Shown here piece after piece: positions 28,807 through 38,490 of a stretch of 64,000 bases of DNA. The DNA is taken from NCBI RefSeq assembly GCF_000423905.1, contig NZ_AUIW01000002.1, positions 242,172-306,171 of the forward strand, given 5' to 3'. Within the stretch, counting starts at the first letter, position 1. Every line of letters begins with the position of its first letter. The stretch comes from Thermus antranikianii DSM 12462 (lineage in GTDB: Bacteria > Deinococcota > Deinococci > Deinococcales > Thermaceae). The notes beneath the pieces are model-generated. The model worked only from the letters and a program-made list of their open reading frames with translations, ran no database searches and was not told the DNA's origin. A program made the position numbers and the translations under genes.

Positions 28807-30792
28807 ATGTTGACGTTACCGGAGAAAATCCTCTTTATCCTGTTCCTTTTGGTAAGCCTTTACTACGCCTACACGGGCTTTCGCCGCGTGTATCTGGCCA
28901 TCCGAAGGGGACGGCCGGAGGAGCGCTTTGACCGCCTGCCCGAGCGCATTGGCCGGGCCCTTTGGCTTACCCTTACGCAGCAGACCGTTTTCAAGAGGCG
29001 CCCTCTGGTTTCCCTCCTCCACGCCTTCGTCTTCTACGGCTTCATCTACTACCTCCTGGTCAACCTGGTGGACCTTCTGGAGGGATACTTCCCCCTGCAC
29101 ACCCAAGGGGGGCTTTGGAACGCTTATAACCTCGTGGCCGATCTCCTCACCGCCGCCATCCTGGTGGGCATCCTGGGGCTCATGCTCCGCCGCTACCTTC
29201 TCGCTCCCCAGGATTTCACCTGGAATCCCAAGGTACCTCTCCACGAACGGGTACGCCAGGGGATCCCCCGGGATTCGGCCATCGTGGGGGCCTTTATCAC
29301 CTTCCACGTGGGAAGCCGCCTGCTTTCCAAGGCAGCGGGCCTGGCCCAAGGGGAGCCCGACCCCTTCCAGCCGGTGGCCAGCTTTCTGGCCACCCTGCTT
29401 GCGGGCCTTTCGCCCTCCAGCCTGGTGGTGTTGGAACATTTCTTCTGGTGGGGTGCTTTGGGCTCCATCCTCCTCTTCCTTCCCTACTTCCCCCGCTCCA
29501 AGCACATCCACCTGATGATGGGCCCCATCAACCTGGCCTTCCGCCAGGAGAAGCCTGGGGCCCTCTTGCCCCTGGACTTCGAGAAGGAGGAGGAAAAGTT
29601 CGGGGCGGAGAAGCTGGAAGACCTTTCCTGGAAGCGGCTTCTGGACGCCTATGCCTGCATCATGTGCAACCGCTGCCAGGAGGCCTGCCCTGCTTACGCC
29701 ACGGGAAAGGCCCTCTCCCCGGCGGCCATCGTCATCTCCGAGCGGTACGAACTGAATGAGATCCTCCCGGGCTTTGCCAGCGGGCAGGAAAGCCCGAGGC
29801 CCCTCATGGACTTTGCCCTGAACGAGGAGGCCCTTTGGGCCTGCACCACCTGCATGGCCTGCGTGGAGGTCTGCCCGGTGGGCAACGAGCCCATGCTTCA
29901 CATCCTGGATGTGCGCCGGGCCAAGGTGCTCATGGAGGGGGAGTTCCCCCAGGAGCTCAGCAACGCCTTCCGGGGCATGGAGCGCTCGGGCAACCCCTGG
30001 GGCATCGGCCAGGATAAGCGCCTGGACTGGGCCGAGGGGCTTAGCGTGCCCACCGTGGAGGAAAAGCCTCACCCCGAGGTCCTCTACTGGGTGGGGTGTG
30101 CGGCCAGCTACGACCCCAGGGCCCAGAAGATCGCAAGGAGCATGGTGGAGATCCTGAACGCCAGCGGGGTGGACTGGGCGGTCCTGGGCCGAAAGGAAAA
30201 GTGCACGGGGGATTCCGCCAGGCGGGCGGGCAACGAGTACCTGTTCTTCCAGCTGGCCACGGAGAACGTGGAAACCCTAAACCGGGTGGCTCCCAAGACC
30301 ATCGTCACCACCTGCCCCCACTGCTTCCATACCCTGGGCAACGAGTACAAGGCCTTTGGCGGGGAGTACCGGGTGGTCCACCACTCGGAGTTCATCGCCG
30401 AGCAATTGCGCTCGGGCCGGCTTAAGGTTTCCGAGGAAACCCGGCGGGTGGTCTTCCATGACCCCTGCTATCTGGGCCGGCACAACGGGGTGTACGAAGC
30501 ACCCCGGGAGGTGCTCAAAAGGGTAGGCCTTGTGCTCACCGAACCCCCTAGGAACCGGGAGCGGAGCTTCTGTTGCGGGGCTGGTGGAGCCCAGTTCTGG
30601 AAGGAGGAGGAACCCGGGGCCATGCGGGTTTCGGAAAACCGCTACCGGGAGCTTAAGGGCACGGGGGCGGAGGTCATCGCCACCGGCTGCCCCTTCTGCA
30701 TGGCCATGATGAACGTGGAGGTGGCCCAGGACGAGAAGCCCCCGGAGGTTTTGGACATCGCCGAGCTGGTAGCCCAGGGCCTTAAGGCTTAG
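28807..30792 (+). CDS. Membrane Fe-S oxidoreductase (HdrD/NarI-like fusion)
   Basis: 661 residues. The N-terminal 230 residues hold five or so helices like a haem b membrane anchor. Two 4Fe-4S motifs follow (CIMCNRCQEACP and CTTCMACVEVCP), then two CCG domains of the heterodisulfide reductase D type: TTCPHCFHTLGNEY, CCGAGGAQFW and TGCPFCMAMM. This layout matches proteins that pass electrons from ETF or a soluble oxidoreductase to the quinone pool. Which donor is used here is not shown. Confidence 0.85.
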   Translation: MLTLPEKILFILFLLVSLYYAYTGFRRVYLAIRRGRPEERFDRLPERIGRALWLTLTQQTVFKRRPLVSLLHAFVFYGFIYYLLVNLVDLLEGYFPLHTQGGLWNAYNLVADLLTAAILVGILGLMLRRYLLAPQDFTWNPKVPLHERVRQGIPRDSAIVGAFITFHVGSRLLSKAAGLAQGEPDPFQPVASFLATLLAGLSPSSLVVLEHFFWWGALGSILLFLPYFPRSKHIHLMMGPINLAFRQEKPGALLPLDFEKEEEKFGAEKLEDLSWKRLLDAYACIMCNRCQEACPAYATGKALSPAAIVISERYELNEILPGFASGQESPRPLMDFALNEEALWACTTCMACVEVCPVGNEPMLHILDVRRAKVLMEGEFPQELSNAFRGMERSGNPWGIGQDKRLDWAEGLSVPTVEEKPHPEVLYWVGCAASYDPRAQKIARSMVEILNASGVDWAVLGRKEKCTGDSARRAGNEYLFFQLATENVETLNRVAPKTIVTTCPHCFHTLGNEYKAFGGEYRVVHHSEFIAEQLRSGRLKVSEETRRVVFHDPCYLGRHNGVYEAPREVLKRVGLVLTEPPRNRERSFCCGAGGAQFWKEEEPGAMRVSENRYRELKGTGAEVIATGCPFCMAMMNVEVAQDEKPPEVLDIAELVAQGLKA

Positions 30793-31324
30793 GATTTTGA
30801 TAGACGGCGAAGACTCGGTAGCCCTCCATCCACCCCTCCCCAAAGGCCCGCAGCGCGAGGCCTGGGGGAGGGGTGAGGAGTTCGTAGGGCTCCCAGTAGA
30901 AAGGGCTTTCCGGCCTGTTGCGCCGCACGGCTTCCCGGCGGCTGAAGCCTTCCACCAGGAGAAGCCCCCCTGGGGCCAAGAGGGGAGGAAGGGCCTTAAG
31001 AAGAGGGCGGTTTACGTAATAGCTCATGAGGATGGCGGCGAAGGGGCCTTTGGGAAGGTGCGCAAGAGCCTTGGGGGCCTCGAGGTCCAGCTCCACCAGG
31101 GTCAAGCCGTGGATACCTTTAAGCTTTCTTAGGGCCTCGCGGCTTTTTTCCACCAGGACCACGGGATGCCCCCTGTCCAGGAAGTAAAGGGCGTTCCTGC
31201 CCAGGCCCCCCGCCAGGTCCAGGACCGGGCCCTTGGGGGCAAAGGGACCGTAGGCCCGCACCACCTGGGCGGGAGCCCGTTCCAGGGCGGCTTGGCGGTA
31301 AAACGCATCCCAGTCCCTAGGCAT
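30782..31324 (-). CDS. Class I SAM-dependent methyltransferase
   Basis: 180 residues. Motif I is VLDLAGGLGRNALYF, with motif II acidic end VVLVEKS. Substrate unknown; relatives are grouped with tellurite-resistance (TehB)-like and generic methyltransferases. It overlaps the convergent Fe-S gene by 11 bases and the upstream terC by 8, so it is the last gene of a reverse group of three. Confidence 0.82.
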   Translation of the reverse strand: MPRDWDAFYRQAALERAPAQVVRAYGPFAPKGPVLDLAGGLGRNALYFLDRGHPVVLVEKSREALRKLKGIHGLTLVELDLEAPKALAHLPKGPFAAILMSYYVNRPLLKALPPLLAPGGLLLVEGFSRREAVRRNRPESPFYWEPYELLTPPPGLALRAFGEGWMEGYRVFAVYQNPKP

Positions 31325-31991
31325 GCTTGCGCAAAGCCAGAAGGCTTCCCCCCAAGAGGATGAGGAGGGTTACACCCCAGAAGACAGGTTTCGGCAGGTG
31401 CCAGGCCAGCTCCGGGCGGTGTAGGAGTTCCGCCAGGGTGGCGCTCCCTTCCGAAAGGAGCTTGACCCCGGCCCAGCCCACTAGAGCGTAGGCCACCTTC
31501 TCCAGGCTGGGATAGCGTTCCATCACCGCCACCACGTAGCCTGCGGCCAGGCGGATGAAGAGGATGCCCAGGGCCACGCCCAGGAAGACCAGGAGGAGGT
31601 CCTTGGAAAAGGCCACCACCGCCAGGATGGAGTCCACGGCGAAGGCCAGGTCCACCAGGTTGATGAGGAGGACCACTCGCCAGAACTCCCGGGCGGCGGC
31701 CTCGGGTAAGGGCTTGGCCTCCGGATGGTCGCGGAAGTGTTGGAGCATGAGGAAGAGGAGGTAAAGCCCTCCCAGCACTTGGACCCACCATAGTCGGATC
31801 ACGTACACGGCGAAGAGAAGGGCCAGGCCCCTTAGCAAGTAGGCCCCCAGGACCCCGTAGAAGAGGGCCTTGCGGCGGAGGTGGGTGGGGAGGGGTTTGA
31901 CCATCACCGCCAGGACCAAGGCGTTGTCCCCGGAGAGGAGGGCCTCGAGGGCCGCCACGGAAAGGAGCACCAGAACGGTTTCCGGATTCAT
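31317..31991 (-). CDS. TerC-family membrane protein
   Basis: 224 residues, seven or so helices. SGDNALVLAVMV and INLVDLAFAVDSILAVVAF hold the conserved Asp pairs of TerC. Members act in metal export (Mn2+, Ca2+) at the membrane or in tellurite resistance. ATG 31991 overlaps the esterase stop as ATGA, which decides the start over the further upstream ATG at 32039. Confidence 0.88.
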   Translation of the reverse strand: MNPETVLVLLSVAALEALLSGDNALVLAVMVKPLPTHLRRKALFYGVLGAYLLRGLALLFAVYVIRLWWVQVLGGLYLLFLMLQHFRDHPEAKPLPEAAAREFWRVVLLINLVDLAFAVDSILAVVAFSKDLLLVFLGVALGILFIRLAAGYVVAVMERYPSLEKVAYALVGWAGVKLLSEGSATLAELLHRPELAWHLPKPVFWGVTLLILLGGSLLALRKHA

Positions 31992-32926
31992 GCCTCCCCC
32001 AGCAGGTAGCGAAGCCCTGGGGCCAGGGCTTGCTTCCACGTTACCCAGTTGTGCCCCGAGGCCCTTTCCCGGTAGGCGTGGGGGACCTTGCGCTCAGCGA
32101 GGAGGGCGGCAAAGCGGCGGGCCGGGGCCAGGAGCCATTCCAAAAGACCCACCTCTAGATAGATGCGAGGCAGAACCTTAGCCTCAGCGTATTGTTCCAA
32201 AAGCCACTCCCGGTCCCGGTAGGCGTCGGTACCCCCTGGGTGGGCCTTCAGGGCCGGGGAGAGGGCGAGGACCTTTGGGAAGCGGCCCGGGTGGCGCAGA
32301 GCCTGCCACAAGGAGAAAAGGCCTCCCAAGGAAGCCCCCACCAGGAGGATCTCCCCCAAGGGGCCCTTGCTGCGTTCCACTTCCCCTAGCACCCGGTGGA
32401 ACTCCTCCTCGTAGGCCTCGGAAAACCGGTACTCCCGGTTCCGGTCTATGGGCTCCACGAAAACCAGGCGCACCGGGGGGATTTCGCCTGCCTCCACCAG
32501 GGCCTGGGCCACCTTGTGGAGGCCTGCGGTGCGGTAGAAGGCCACTCCATCCTGGGCCACCAGGGTGGCCTTAGGATCCTTCCCGGCTTCGGCCACGTAG
32601 AAGCGCCTTTCCCCGAGGCGGTGCCGCTCCACTTTGGGTTCCTCCCTGGGCTCGGGAGGTGCTTCAAAGCGGTGCCCGGGAAGCCGAACAGCCCGAGGAT
32701 AGGTCCACCAGGGATTGTCCGCTCGCTCAGGGTTTTCGGGGTCGGGGAAGGGCCTACCCCGCTCGTCCAGGAAGGCGTATTCCACGTAAGCCCCTTCCGG
32801 AAACTCCAGGGTGACGGGGCCTTGGAGGGGGATGGGATTCCTTTCCCAGTCGGTGAAGTCCCCTATCAGGGCCCTGGCCTGGGCCGGGGGAAAAAAGGTG
32901 ACGGTGCGCTTGGAAACCCGTACCAC
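31988..32926 (-). CDS. Enterochelin-esterase-like hydrolase
   Basis: 312 residues from GTG 32926. The N-terminal 80 residues form an early-set/CBM48-like domain (ARALIGDFTDWERNPIPL). The C-terminal domain is an alpha/beta hydrolase with GASLGGLFS, the nucleophile Ser, and ASGHNWVTWKQAL near the end, the catalytic His region of the Fes/esterase D group. Starts leaderlessly after TAGAGT. Substrate is not deducible. It heads the reverse group with terC and the methyltransferase. Confidence 0.82.
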   Translation of the reverse strand: MVRVSKRTVTFFPPAQARALIGDFTDWERNPIPLQGPVTLEFPEGAYVEYAFLDERGRPFPDPENPERADNPWWTYPRAVRLPGHRFEAPPEPREEPKVERHRLGERRFYVAEAGKDPKATLVAQDGVAFYRTAGLHKVAQALVEAGEIPPVRLVFVEPIDRNREYRFSEAYEEEFHRVLGEVERSKGPLGEILLVGASLGGLFSLWQALRHPGRFPKVLALSPALKAHPGGTDAYRDREWLLEQYAEAKVLPRIYLEVGLLEWLLAPARRFAALLAERKVPHAYRERASGHNWVTWKQALAPGLRYLLGEA

Positions 32927-32956
32927 GGGAATACTCTACCCGGGCCTAGGCCGGAG

Positions 32957-33805
32957 CTAAAGCTTCTCCAGCTCCGGGTAGAGGAGAAGGAGCTCTTCCT
33001 CCGTCAGGGCCTCGCCTTCCCTTTCTGGGGTCCAGGAAAGGTACGCCGCCAGGAGGGTGAAGGAACTGGATCCCGCCAGGTCCATGAGGGCTTGCCTGGC
33101 CCGGGACCGGGTTAAAGGGGATTGGGGGGGAAGAAGCCTGCGGTCGGCGAGGAGGAGGCTTACCACCAGGTAGCGCCCGCCGGGCTCCACCTGAGCCGGG
33201 TATGCCTCCAGCGCGTGCTTCTTGCCCTCAAAGTGGCGGAAGGTTTCCTGGTACTTGCTCCGCTCCTCCAGCATCCAGGCGTCGAACCGGGCCAGGACCT
33301 CCTCCTCGGAACCCACGGCCACCTGGTAATCCCCAAAGCGCCAGGCGGGCTCCTCCCTGAGGAGCAAGAGGGCCGCCTCGTCCACCAGGTCCGCCAGGCC
33401 CTTGGCCGAGGTGGTGTCCGCTTCCTCGGCCAGGCGCCTTAGCGCCTTTTGCATCTGGGGGCGGGCCAGGAGGGCCAGGCGCAACCTGGCCCCACTGGCG
33501 GTGGGCCCTTCCCCCGCTTGGCGGAGCCCCCGCACCATGTAGACGGTCACCAAGACCAAGCCCAAGACCACCAGGACGGGTACAATGCCTAGGCTTCCCC
33601 CTCCCCCGGGGTAGACCACCACCGGGCCGGGATAGGGGGGGTAGAAAGGCGGAGGGGTGGGGAAGACCGGGGCTGGTCCTGGGCTCATGGGAGGTGGGGT
33701 GGGGCTGTAGGGACGTCCGCCTGCGCCGCCCCCGCTTTTCTGGGCTAGGACCAAGGAGATTGCCAAAAGAAGGAACCAGACGAGGCGGCGCATGGTCTTC
33801 AGCAT
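32957..33805 (-). CDS. DUF1517-type membrane protein
   Basis: 282 residues. A signal peptide is followed by a Gly/Pro-rich stretch, one membrane helix (GIVPVLVVLGLVLVTVYMV) and a soluble domain of about 180 residues. It matches the DUF1517 pattern seen in cyanobacteria and plastids. Function unknown. It lies upstream of the esterase with a 30-base gap and faces away from lon. Confidence 0.65.
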   Translation of the reverse strand: MLKTMRRLVWFLLLAISLVLAQKSGGGAGGRPYSPTPPPMSPGPAPVFPTPPPFYPPYPGPVVVYPGGGGSLGIVPVLVVLGLVLVTVYMVRGLRQAGEGPTASGARLRLALLARPQMQKALRRLAEEADTTSAKGLADLVDEAALLLLREEPAWRFGDYQVAVGSEEEVLARFDAWMLEERSKYQETFRHFEGKKHALEAYPAQVEPGGRYLVVSLLLADRRLLPPQSPLTRSRARQALMDLAGSSSFTLLAAYLSWTPEREGEALTEEELLLLYPELEKL

Positions 33806-33896
33806 ACCCCAGGGCCAGGGGCTTGGTGCTAAAAATAGCGATGCAGTAAACTTGATATAGGTAGGCTTAGGCTATGGACGAGAAAGGAGGGAAATC

Positions 33897-36323
33897 ATGC
33901 TGCCGGAAACCTTGCCCGTCTGCCCGGTGAGGGGGTCGGTCATCTACCCTACCATGGTCATGCCCATCGATGCAGGGAGGCCCGTTTCCATCCGGGCCAT
34001 CGACGAGGCCTTGACCCGGGAGCGGGTGCTTCTCATCGTGAGCCAGAGGGACAAGGAGGTGGAAAACCCCAAGCCCTCGGACCTCTACGAGGTGGGCACC
34101 GCCTGCAACATCCTTAAGATGCGTAAGAACCCGGACGGTTCCGTTCAGGTGCTGGTGCAGGCCTTTGCCCGGGTGCGGGTCAAGGAGTGGTTGGACCTGG
34201 GGGACCACCTCGAGGCTAAGGGGGAGGTCCTCTCCGATGAGCCCGCTGACTCCACCTTGATCAAGGCCCTGGTGCGGGAGGTGAAGGACAAGTTCCAGGC
34301 CCTTCTCAAGGAGGGTAAGTACCTGGTCCCCGAGGTGGCCCAGTTCGTCCTGAACCTGGAGGACCCGAGCCAGCTGGCCGATTACATCGCCTTTCACATG
34401 GACTTCCGCCTGGAGGACAAGCAGAGGGTTTTGGAGACCTCCAATGTGGCGGAGAGGCTAAAGCGGGTCTTGGTCCTCCTCGAGGCGGAGCTGGAGCTCA
34501 TCGAAACGCAAAGGCGCATCCAGCAGCAGGTCAAGGAGGAGATCGACCGTAACCAGCGGGAGTACTTCCTGCGGGAGCAGATGAAGGCCATCCAGCGGGA
34601 GCTCCACGGGGAGGAGGGTGCCGAGGAGGTGGAGGAGTTCCGCAGGAAGGTGGAGGAACTCAACCTGCCCCCTGTGGTGCGGCAGGAAGCGGAGCGGGAA
34701 CTGAACCGCTTCGCCCGCATGCACCCCGATTCCGCCGAGGCCAGCGTCATTCGCACCTACCTGGACTGGATCGTGAACCTGCCCTGGAACACCCGCACCG
34801 AGGACAACCTGGATCTAAACCGGGCCAAGGAGATCCTGGAAAGGGACCACTACGGTCTGGAGAAGGTGAAGGACCGGGTCCTGGAGTACCTGGCGGTGCG
34901 GAAGCTAAAAGCGGAGCGGGCCAAGCGGGGGGAAATCCCACCGGACGAGGTGAACAAGGGGCCCATCCTCCTCTTCGTGGGGCCTCCTGGGGTGGGGAAG
35001 ACCTCGATTGCCAAGAGCATCGCCGAGGCCTTGGGCCGCAAGTACGTGCGCATCTCCTTGGGCGGCGTGCGGGATGAGTCCGACATCCGGGGGCACCGGC
35101 GCACCTACATCGGGGCCATGCCCGGGCGTATCATCCAGGGCCTGCGCCAGGCGGGCACCAAGAACCCCGTCTTCCTCCTGGACGAGGTGGACAAGCTGGG
35201 CATCTCCTACCAGGGGGACCCTGCGGCGGCCCTTTTGGAGGTGCTGGACCCCGCCCAGAACAAGGAGTTCGTGGACCACTACCTGGGGGTGCCCTTTGAC
35301 CTTTCCGAGGTGATGTTCATCTGCACCGCCAACTTTCCCCAGAACATCCCCGCCCCCCTTTGGGACCGGATGGAGGCCATCGAGTTCACCAGCTACATCG
35401 AACAGGAAAAGCTGGAGATCGCCAAGCGCTACCTCCTGCCCCGGCAGATGCGGGAGACCGGCCTCCTCGAGGGCCAGGCGGTGATCACGGAGGCAGCCCT
35501 AATGCGCCTCATCACCCACTACACCCGGGAGGCTGGGGTGCGCCAGCTGGAACGGGAGATCGGGTCCCTTTTGCGCAAGGCGGCCCGGCAGATCCTGGAA
35601 GAGGGCAAGAAGCGGGTACGCATCACAGAGAGGGACCTGGAAAAATACCTGGGCCCGCCCCGCTACTTGCCGGAAACCGAGGCCCGCGAGCCCCAGGTGG
35701 GTGTGGCCACGGGCATGTACTACACCCCGGTGGGCGGGGACATCATGTTCGTGGAGGTTTCCGTGATGCCCGGTAAGGGGAACCTGATCCTCACCGGGCA
35801 GCTTGGGGATGTGATGAAGGAGTCTGCTCGGGCGGCGCTTTCCTACGCCAAGCGGAACGCCGAGCGCTTCGGCATCCCCTTGAAGCGCTTTGAGGAGTCC
35901 GACATCCACATCCACGTGCCGGCGGGGGCCATTCCCAAGGAAGGGCCTTCGGCCGGGGTGGCCATCGTGAGCGCCTTGGTCAGCGCCCTCACGGAGGTGC
36001 CCGTCCGCCACGACATCGCCATGACCGGGGAGATCACCCTCACGGGCAGGGTGCTTCCCATCGGTGGGGTCAAGGAGAAGGTGCTGGGGGCCAGGCGGGC
36101 AGGGATAAGGGAGGTGATCCTTCCCAAGCAGAACGAAGCCGACCTCAGCGACATTCCCAAGCCCCTGCGCCAGAACATGACCTTCCACTTCGTGGAGCAC
36201 TTGGACCAGGTCCTGGATCTGGCCCTGGTGGGTGGGCTCAAGGCCTTGGAGCATAGGGCCCGGGAGGCCAAGGCCAAGGGGGCAAGGGCGCGGTCCAAAA
36301 AGGAAGTCGTGGCCCATGCCTAG
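33897..36323 (+). CDS. lon: ATP-dependent protease Lon (LonA)
   Basis: 808 residues: N-terminal substrate domain, AAA+ core with [17 protein letters not shown], and C-terminal peptidase with [10 protein letters not shown] (catalytic Ser near 684) and Lys in [10 protein letters not shown]. It degrades misfolded and regulatory proteins. AAGGAGGG precedes ATG. A terminator follows. No truncation is seen. Together with hslVU (42622) it represents the energy-dependent protease set. Confidence 0.97.
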   Translation: MLPETLPVCPVRGSVIYPTMVMPIDAGRPVSIRAIDEALTRERVLLIVSQRDKEVENPKPSDLYEVGTACNILKMRKNPDGSVQVLVQAFARVRVKEWLDLGDHLEAKGEVLSDEPADSTLIKALVREVKDKFQALLKEGKYLVPEVAQFVLNLEDPSQLADYIAFHMDFRLEDKQRVLETSNVAERLKRVLVLLEAELELIETQRRIQQQVKEEIDRNQREYFLREQMKAIQRELHGEEGAEEVEEFRRKVEELNLPPVVRQEAERELNRFARMHPDSAEASVIRTYLDWIVNLPWNTRTEDNLDLNRAKEILERDHYGLEKVKDRVLEYLAVRKLKAERAKRGEIPPDEVNKGPILLFVGPPGVGKTSIAKSIAEALGRKYVRISLGGVRDESDIRGHRRTYIGAMPGRIIQGLRQAGTKNPVFLLDEVDKLGISYQGDPAAALLEVLDPAQNKEFVDHYLGVPFDLSEVMFICTANFPQNIPAPLWDRMEAIEFTSYIEQEKLEIAKRYLLPRQMRETGLLEGQAVITEAALMRLITHYTREAGVRQLEREIGSLLRKAARQILEEGKKRVRITERDLEKYLGPPRYLPETEAREPQVGVATGMYYTPVGGDIMFVEVSVMPGKGNLILTGQLGDVMKESARAALSYAKRNAERFGIPLKRFEESDIHIHVPAGAIPKEGPSAGVAIVSALVSALTEVPVRHDIAMTGEITLTGRVLPIGGVKEKVLGARRAGIREVILPKQNEADLSDIPKPLRQNMTFHFVEHLDQVLDLALVGGLKALEHRAREAKAKGARARSKKEVVAHA

Positions 36324-36357
36324 GGGGGGCCTCTAGCGGGTTAAGGGGTGCTCTTTC

Positions 36358-36390
36358 GCCCCGCTGGCTGGCTTGCCCGGCGGGGCTTTG
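36358..36390. terminator. Terminator between lon and bshA
   Basis: Stem GCCCCGC (36358-36364) with GCGGGGC (36380-36386), then TTTG on the forward strand. The genes are convergent, so the hairpin may serve both. Confidence 0.7.
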
Positions 36391-36398
36391 TTCCTAAT

Positions 36399-37502
36399 TC
36401 AGGGGGAATCCTCCAGGGCCTTTTGGTACACCTCCAGGTAGGCCTGGGTGATCCTCTCTGGGTGAAAGCGGGCGATGGCGTACTCCCGGGCGGCCTTGCG
36501 CATGCTGGAGAGCTTGGGGTGGGCGAGGAGGTCCAGCACCGCCTGGGCGAAGCCTTCCAGGTCCCCAAGCTCCACCAGCCGGCCCACCTCGGGCTGTACC
36601 AGCTCGGGAACCCCTCCCACGGCGGTGGCCACCACGGGAACCCCGCTGGCCAGGGCCTCGAGGGCCGCTTGCCCAAAGGACTCCTCCTCCGAGGCCAGCA
36701 GAAAGAGGTCAGCAGCTCCCAGAATCCCCTCGGGATGGGGAGTGGGGGGATGGAAGGTGACCCAGCGCTCCACCCCGAGCTCCTCCGCTACCCGCTTCGC
36801 TTCCCCTTCCTCCGGTCCCTTCCCCAGAAGAAGGAGTCTGGCCTGCACCTTCCTCCGCACCTTGGCGAAGACCCGCACGATGTCCGGCACCCTTTTGATG
36901 GGGCGGAAGTTGGAGGCGTGCACCAAAAGCCACTCCCCTTCTTCCGCGTAGAGCTTCTTGCGCTCCGGCCTGGGGTAGAAGCGGTCCGGGTCCACGGCGT
37001 TATGGATGACCACGGGGCTAACCCCGAAGGCCTTCTGGGCCTCCTGGGCTAGGGCCCGGCTCACCGCGGTGGTGGCCTTGGCCCTTTGGAGGGCCTTCCG
37101 GGTGGGTCCGTGGAAGGCCGGGTCCATCCCCAGCACCGATACGTCCGTGCCGTGGAGGGTGTGCACTAGGGGAAGCTCCTCCCCCAAAGCCAGGTAGGCG
37201 GCGGCGGCGTGGGGGATGGCGTAGTGGGTGTGGACCAGATCCAGCCCCAGCCCCTTGGCTTCCCGCTCCAACACCCCGGCCAGGGAGAGGGTGTAAAGGG
37301 GGCCAGGGAAGACGGGGTAAAAGGGCAGGTCCACGGGGATGTAGACCACAGGGCTTTCCTTGGGCAGGCGGAAGGGCCTTTCCGTGGCGAAAAGGTAAAC
37401 CCGGTGGCCCATCTGGGCCAGGCGGTGGGCCAACTCTGTAGCCACGATGCCGCTACCCCCGAGGCCGGGGTAGGCCACTAGGCCCAGCTTGAGTGTCCTC
37501 AC
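36399..37502 (-). CDS. bshA: Bacillithiol biosynthesis glycosyltransferase BshA
   Basis: 367 residues from GTG 37502. KLGLVAYPGLGGSGIVATELAHRLA, HTLHGTDVSVLG, ASNFRPIKRV and SEEESFGQAALEALASGVPVV are the GT4 features of BshA. It joins UDP-GlcNAc to L-malate, the first step to bacillithiol. A second in-frame GTG at 37538 is possible, but 37502 overlaps the stop of an upstream small frame as GTGA. Generic family GT4 enzymes are the main alternative. Confidence 0.85.
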   Translation of the reverse strand: MRTLKLGLVAYPGLGGSGIVATELAHRLAQMGHRVYLFATERPFRLPKESPVVYIPVDLPFYPVFPGPLYTLSLAGVLEREAKGLGLDLVHTHYAIPHAAAAYLALGEELPLVHTLHGTDVSVLGMDPAFHGPTRKALQRAKATTAVSRALAQEAQKAFGVSPVVIHNAVDPDRFYPRPERKKLYAEEGEWLLVHASNFRPIKRVPDIVRVFAKVRRKVQARLLLLGKGPEEGEAKRVAEELGVERWVTFHPPTPHPEGILGAADLFLLASEEESFGQAALEALASGVPVVATAVGGVPELVQPEVGRLVELGDLEGFAQAVLDLLAHPKLSSMRKAAREYAIARFHPERITQAYLEVYQKALEDSP

Positions 37503-37609
37503 GCCGAGACCCGCAAGAGGGGAGAGGGAAGAACCCACCCCCCCGGACCCTTGCCCATGGGAGACGCACCTTTAGGATGTTCCCCGATTGGTTGGCCAAA
37601 GAAGGTCAT
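37499..37609 (-). CDS. Possible 36-residue leader peptide before bshA
   Basis: Frame MTFFGQPIGEHPKGASPMGK... ends in TGA overlapping the bshA GTG. A -10 box TAAACT lies 6 bases before its ATG, the leaderless pattern seen elsewhere in this window. It could couple translation to bshA or act as a leader. It contains no Cys and no known motif. Confidence 0.35.
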   Translation of the reverse strand: MTFFGQPIGEHPKGASPMGKGPGGWVLPSPLLRVSA

Positions 37610-37641
37610 GCTCCCAGTTTACCGTAGGGGACGAGGAGCAC

Positions 37642-38127
37642 TCAGGGCCGCCAGCCTGAGGGGCTTGCGGGATAAGGGGGATTGGCCCCGCGGGGGACCT
37701 CGAGGCGGAATAGCCGCGAAAGGAGGACCACGCCCCCTGTGGTTTGAGCCTGGGTAAGGGCCTGGTGCAGGAGTTGGGAAAGCTCCAGGAGGAAGCGATC
37801 TTGCCGTTCCTTGGGCACAGGAAGGGCCCCAAAGGTGAGGCAGGCGGGGTTCACCGCCGGGCAGTGGGGTTCAAGCCTTAGCTTCCCCCCAAGGAAGTAA
37901 ACCCGCCAGGCCCCGAGGTCCACCCGGTATCCCGCGCGCAGGTGGTCCTGGTACTGGCTGGAAAGCCTGCGCCAAAGGTCCTGGGCTTCCTTGCCCGAAG
38001 GGCCAAGGGTGTACCGCCACTCCCGGGCCCCCGCCTGGGTTAGGGTTTGGCTGCGGGTAAGCCGCCAGTCTTGGGCCATGGCCCCAGGTAGGGCCAGGAG
38101 GGCTAAGAGCGTTAGCCACCTGGACAT
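37642..38127 (-). CDS. Secreted hypothetical protein
   Basis: 161 residues from ATG 38127. SRWLTLLALLALPGAMAQ is a signal peptide. The mature part has two Cys (CPAVNPAC), which could form a periplasmic disulfide. No family recognised. It lies alone upstream of bshA on the same strand. Confidence 0.6.
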   Translation of the reverse strand: MSRWLTLLALLALPGAMAQDWRLTRSQTLTQAGAREWRYTLGPSGKEAQDLWRRLSSQYQDHLRAGYRVDLGAWRVYFLGGKLRLEPHCPAVNPACLTFGALPVPKERQDRFLLELSQLLHQALTQAQTTGGVVLLSRLFRLEVPRGANPPYPASPSGWRP

Positions 38128-38220
38128 CTGCGCGCCCATGTCTTCAGGGTGCCATGACAGGGACAAAGGGCATGTGAGGAATGGGCCTGAGCCTTGGAAT
38201 AAAGAGGATGCCCTAGCCCC

Positions 38221-38487
38221 TCAAAGGCTTCTTAGGATTTCCTCCCCCTCCTCCATGTAGGCATCCCAGGGAATCAACACGTACTCCCGGCCTGAATGGG
38301 CGGCGTAGTAGGGGAGGTCCAGGCATAGGGGTGTGCGCACCTGCTTAAGCTCCTGCACCAAGGCGGGAGGGGGTTTTAGGTAAAGGCGGGGGCGGAGCCT
38401 TTCCAAAAGAAGGCCGAGGCGGAAAGCCCGGAGGGCTTTCCCGTTCTCCTTCCGGTGAGGGGTTCCCTGGTGCCTCAAGGGCTTCAT
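38221..38487 (-). CDS. 88-residue hypothetical protein at end of MoxR operon
   Basis: Starts MKPLRHQGTPHRKENG, only 3 bases after the VWA stop, so very likely co-transcribed. It is basic in the first half and acidic at the end (EEGEEILRSL). No domain recognised. Confidence 0.55.
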   Translation of the reverse strand: MKPLRHQGTPHRKENGKALRAFRLGLLLERLRPRLYLKPPPALVQELKQVRTPLCLDLPYYAAHSGREYVLIPWDAYMEEGEEILRSL

Positions 38488-38490
38488 GGC

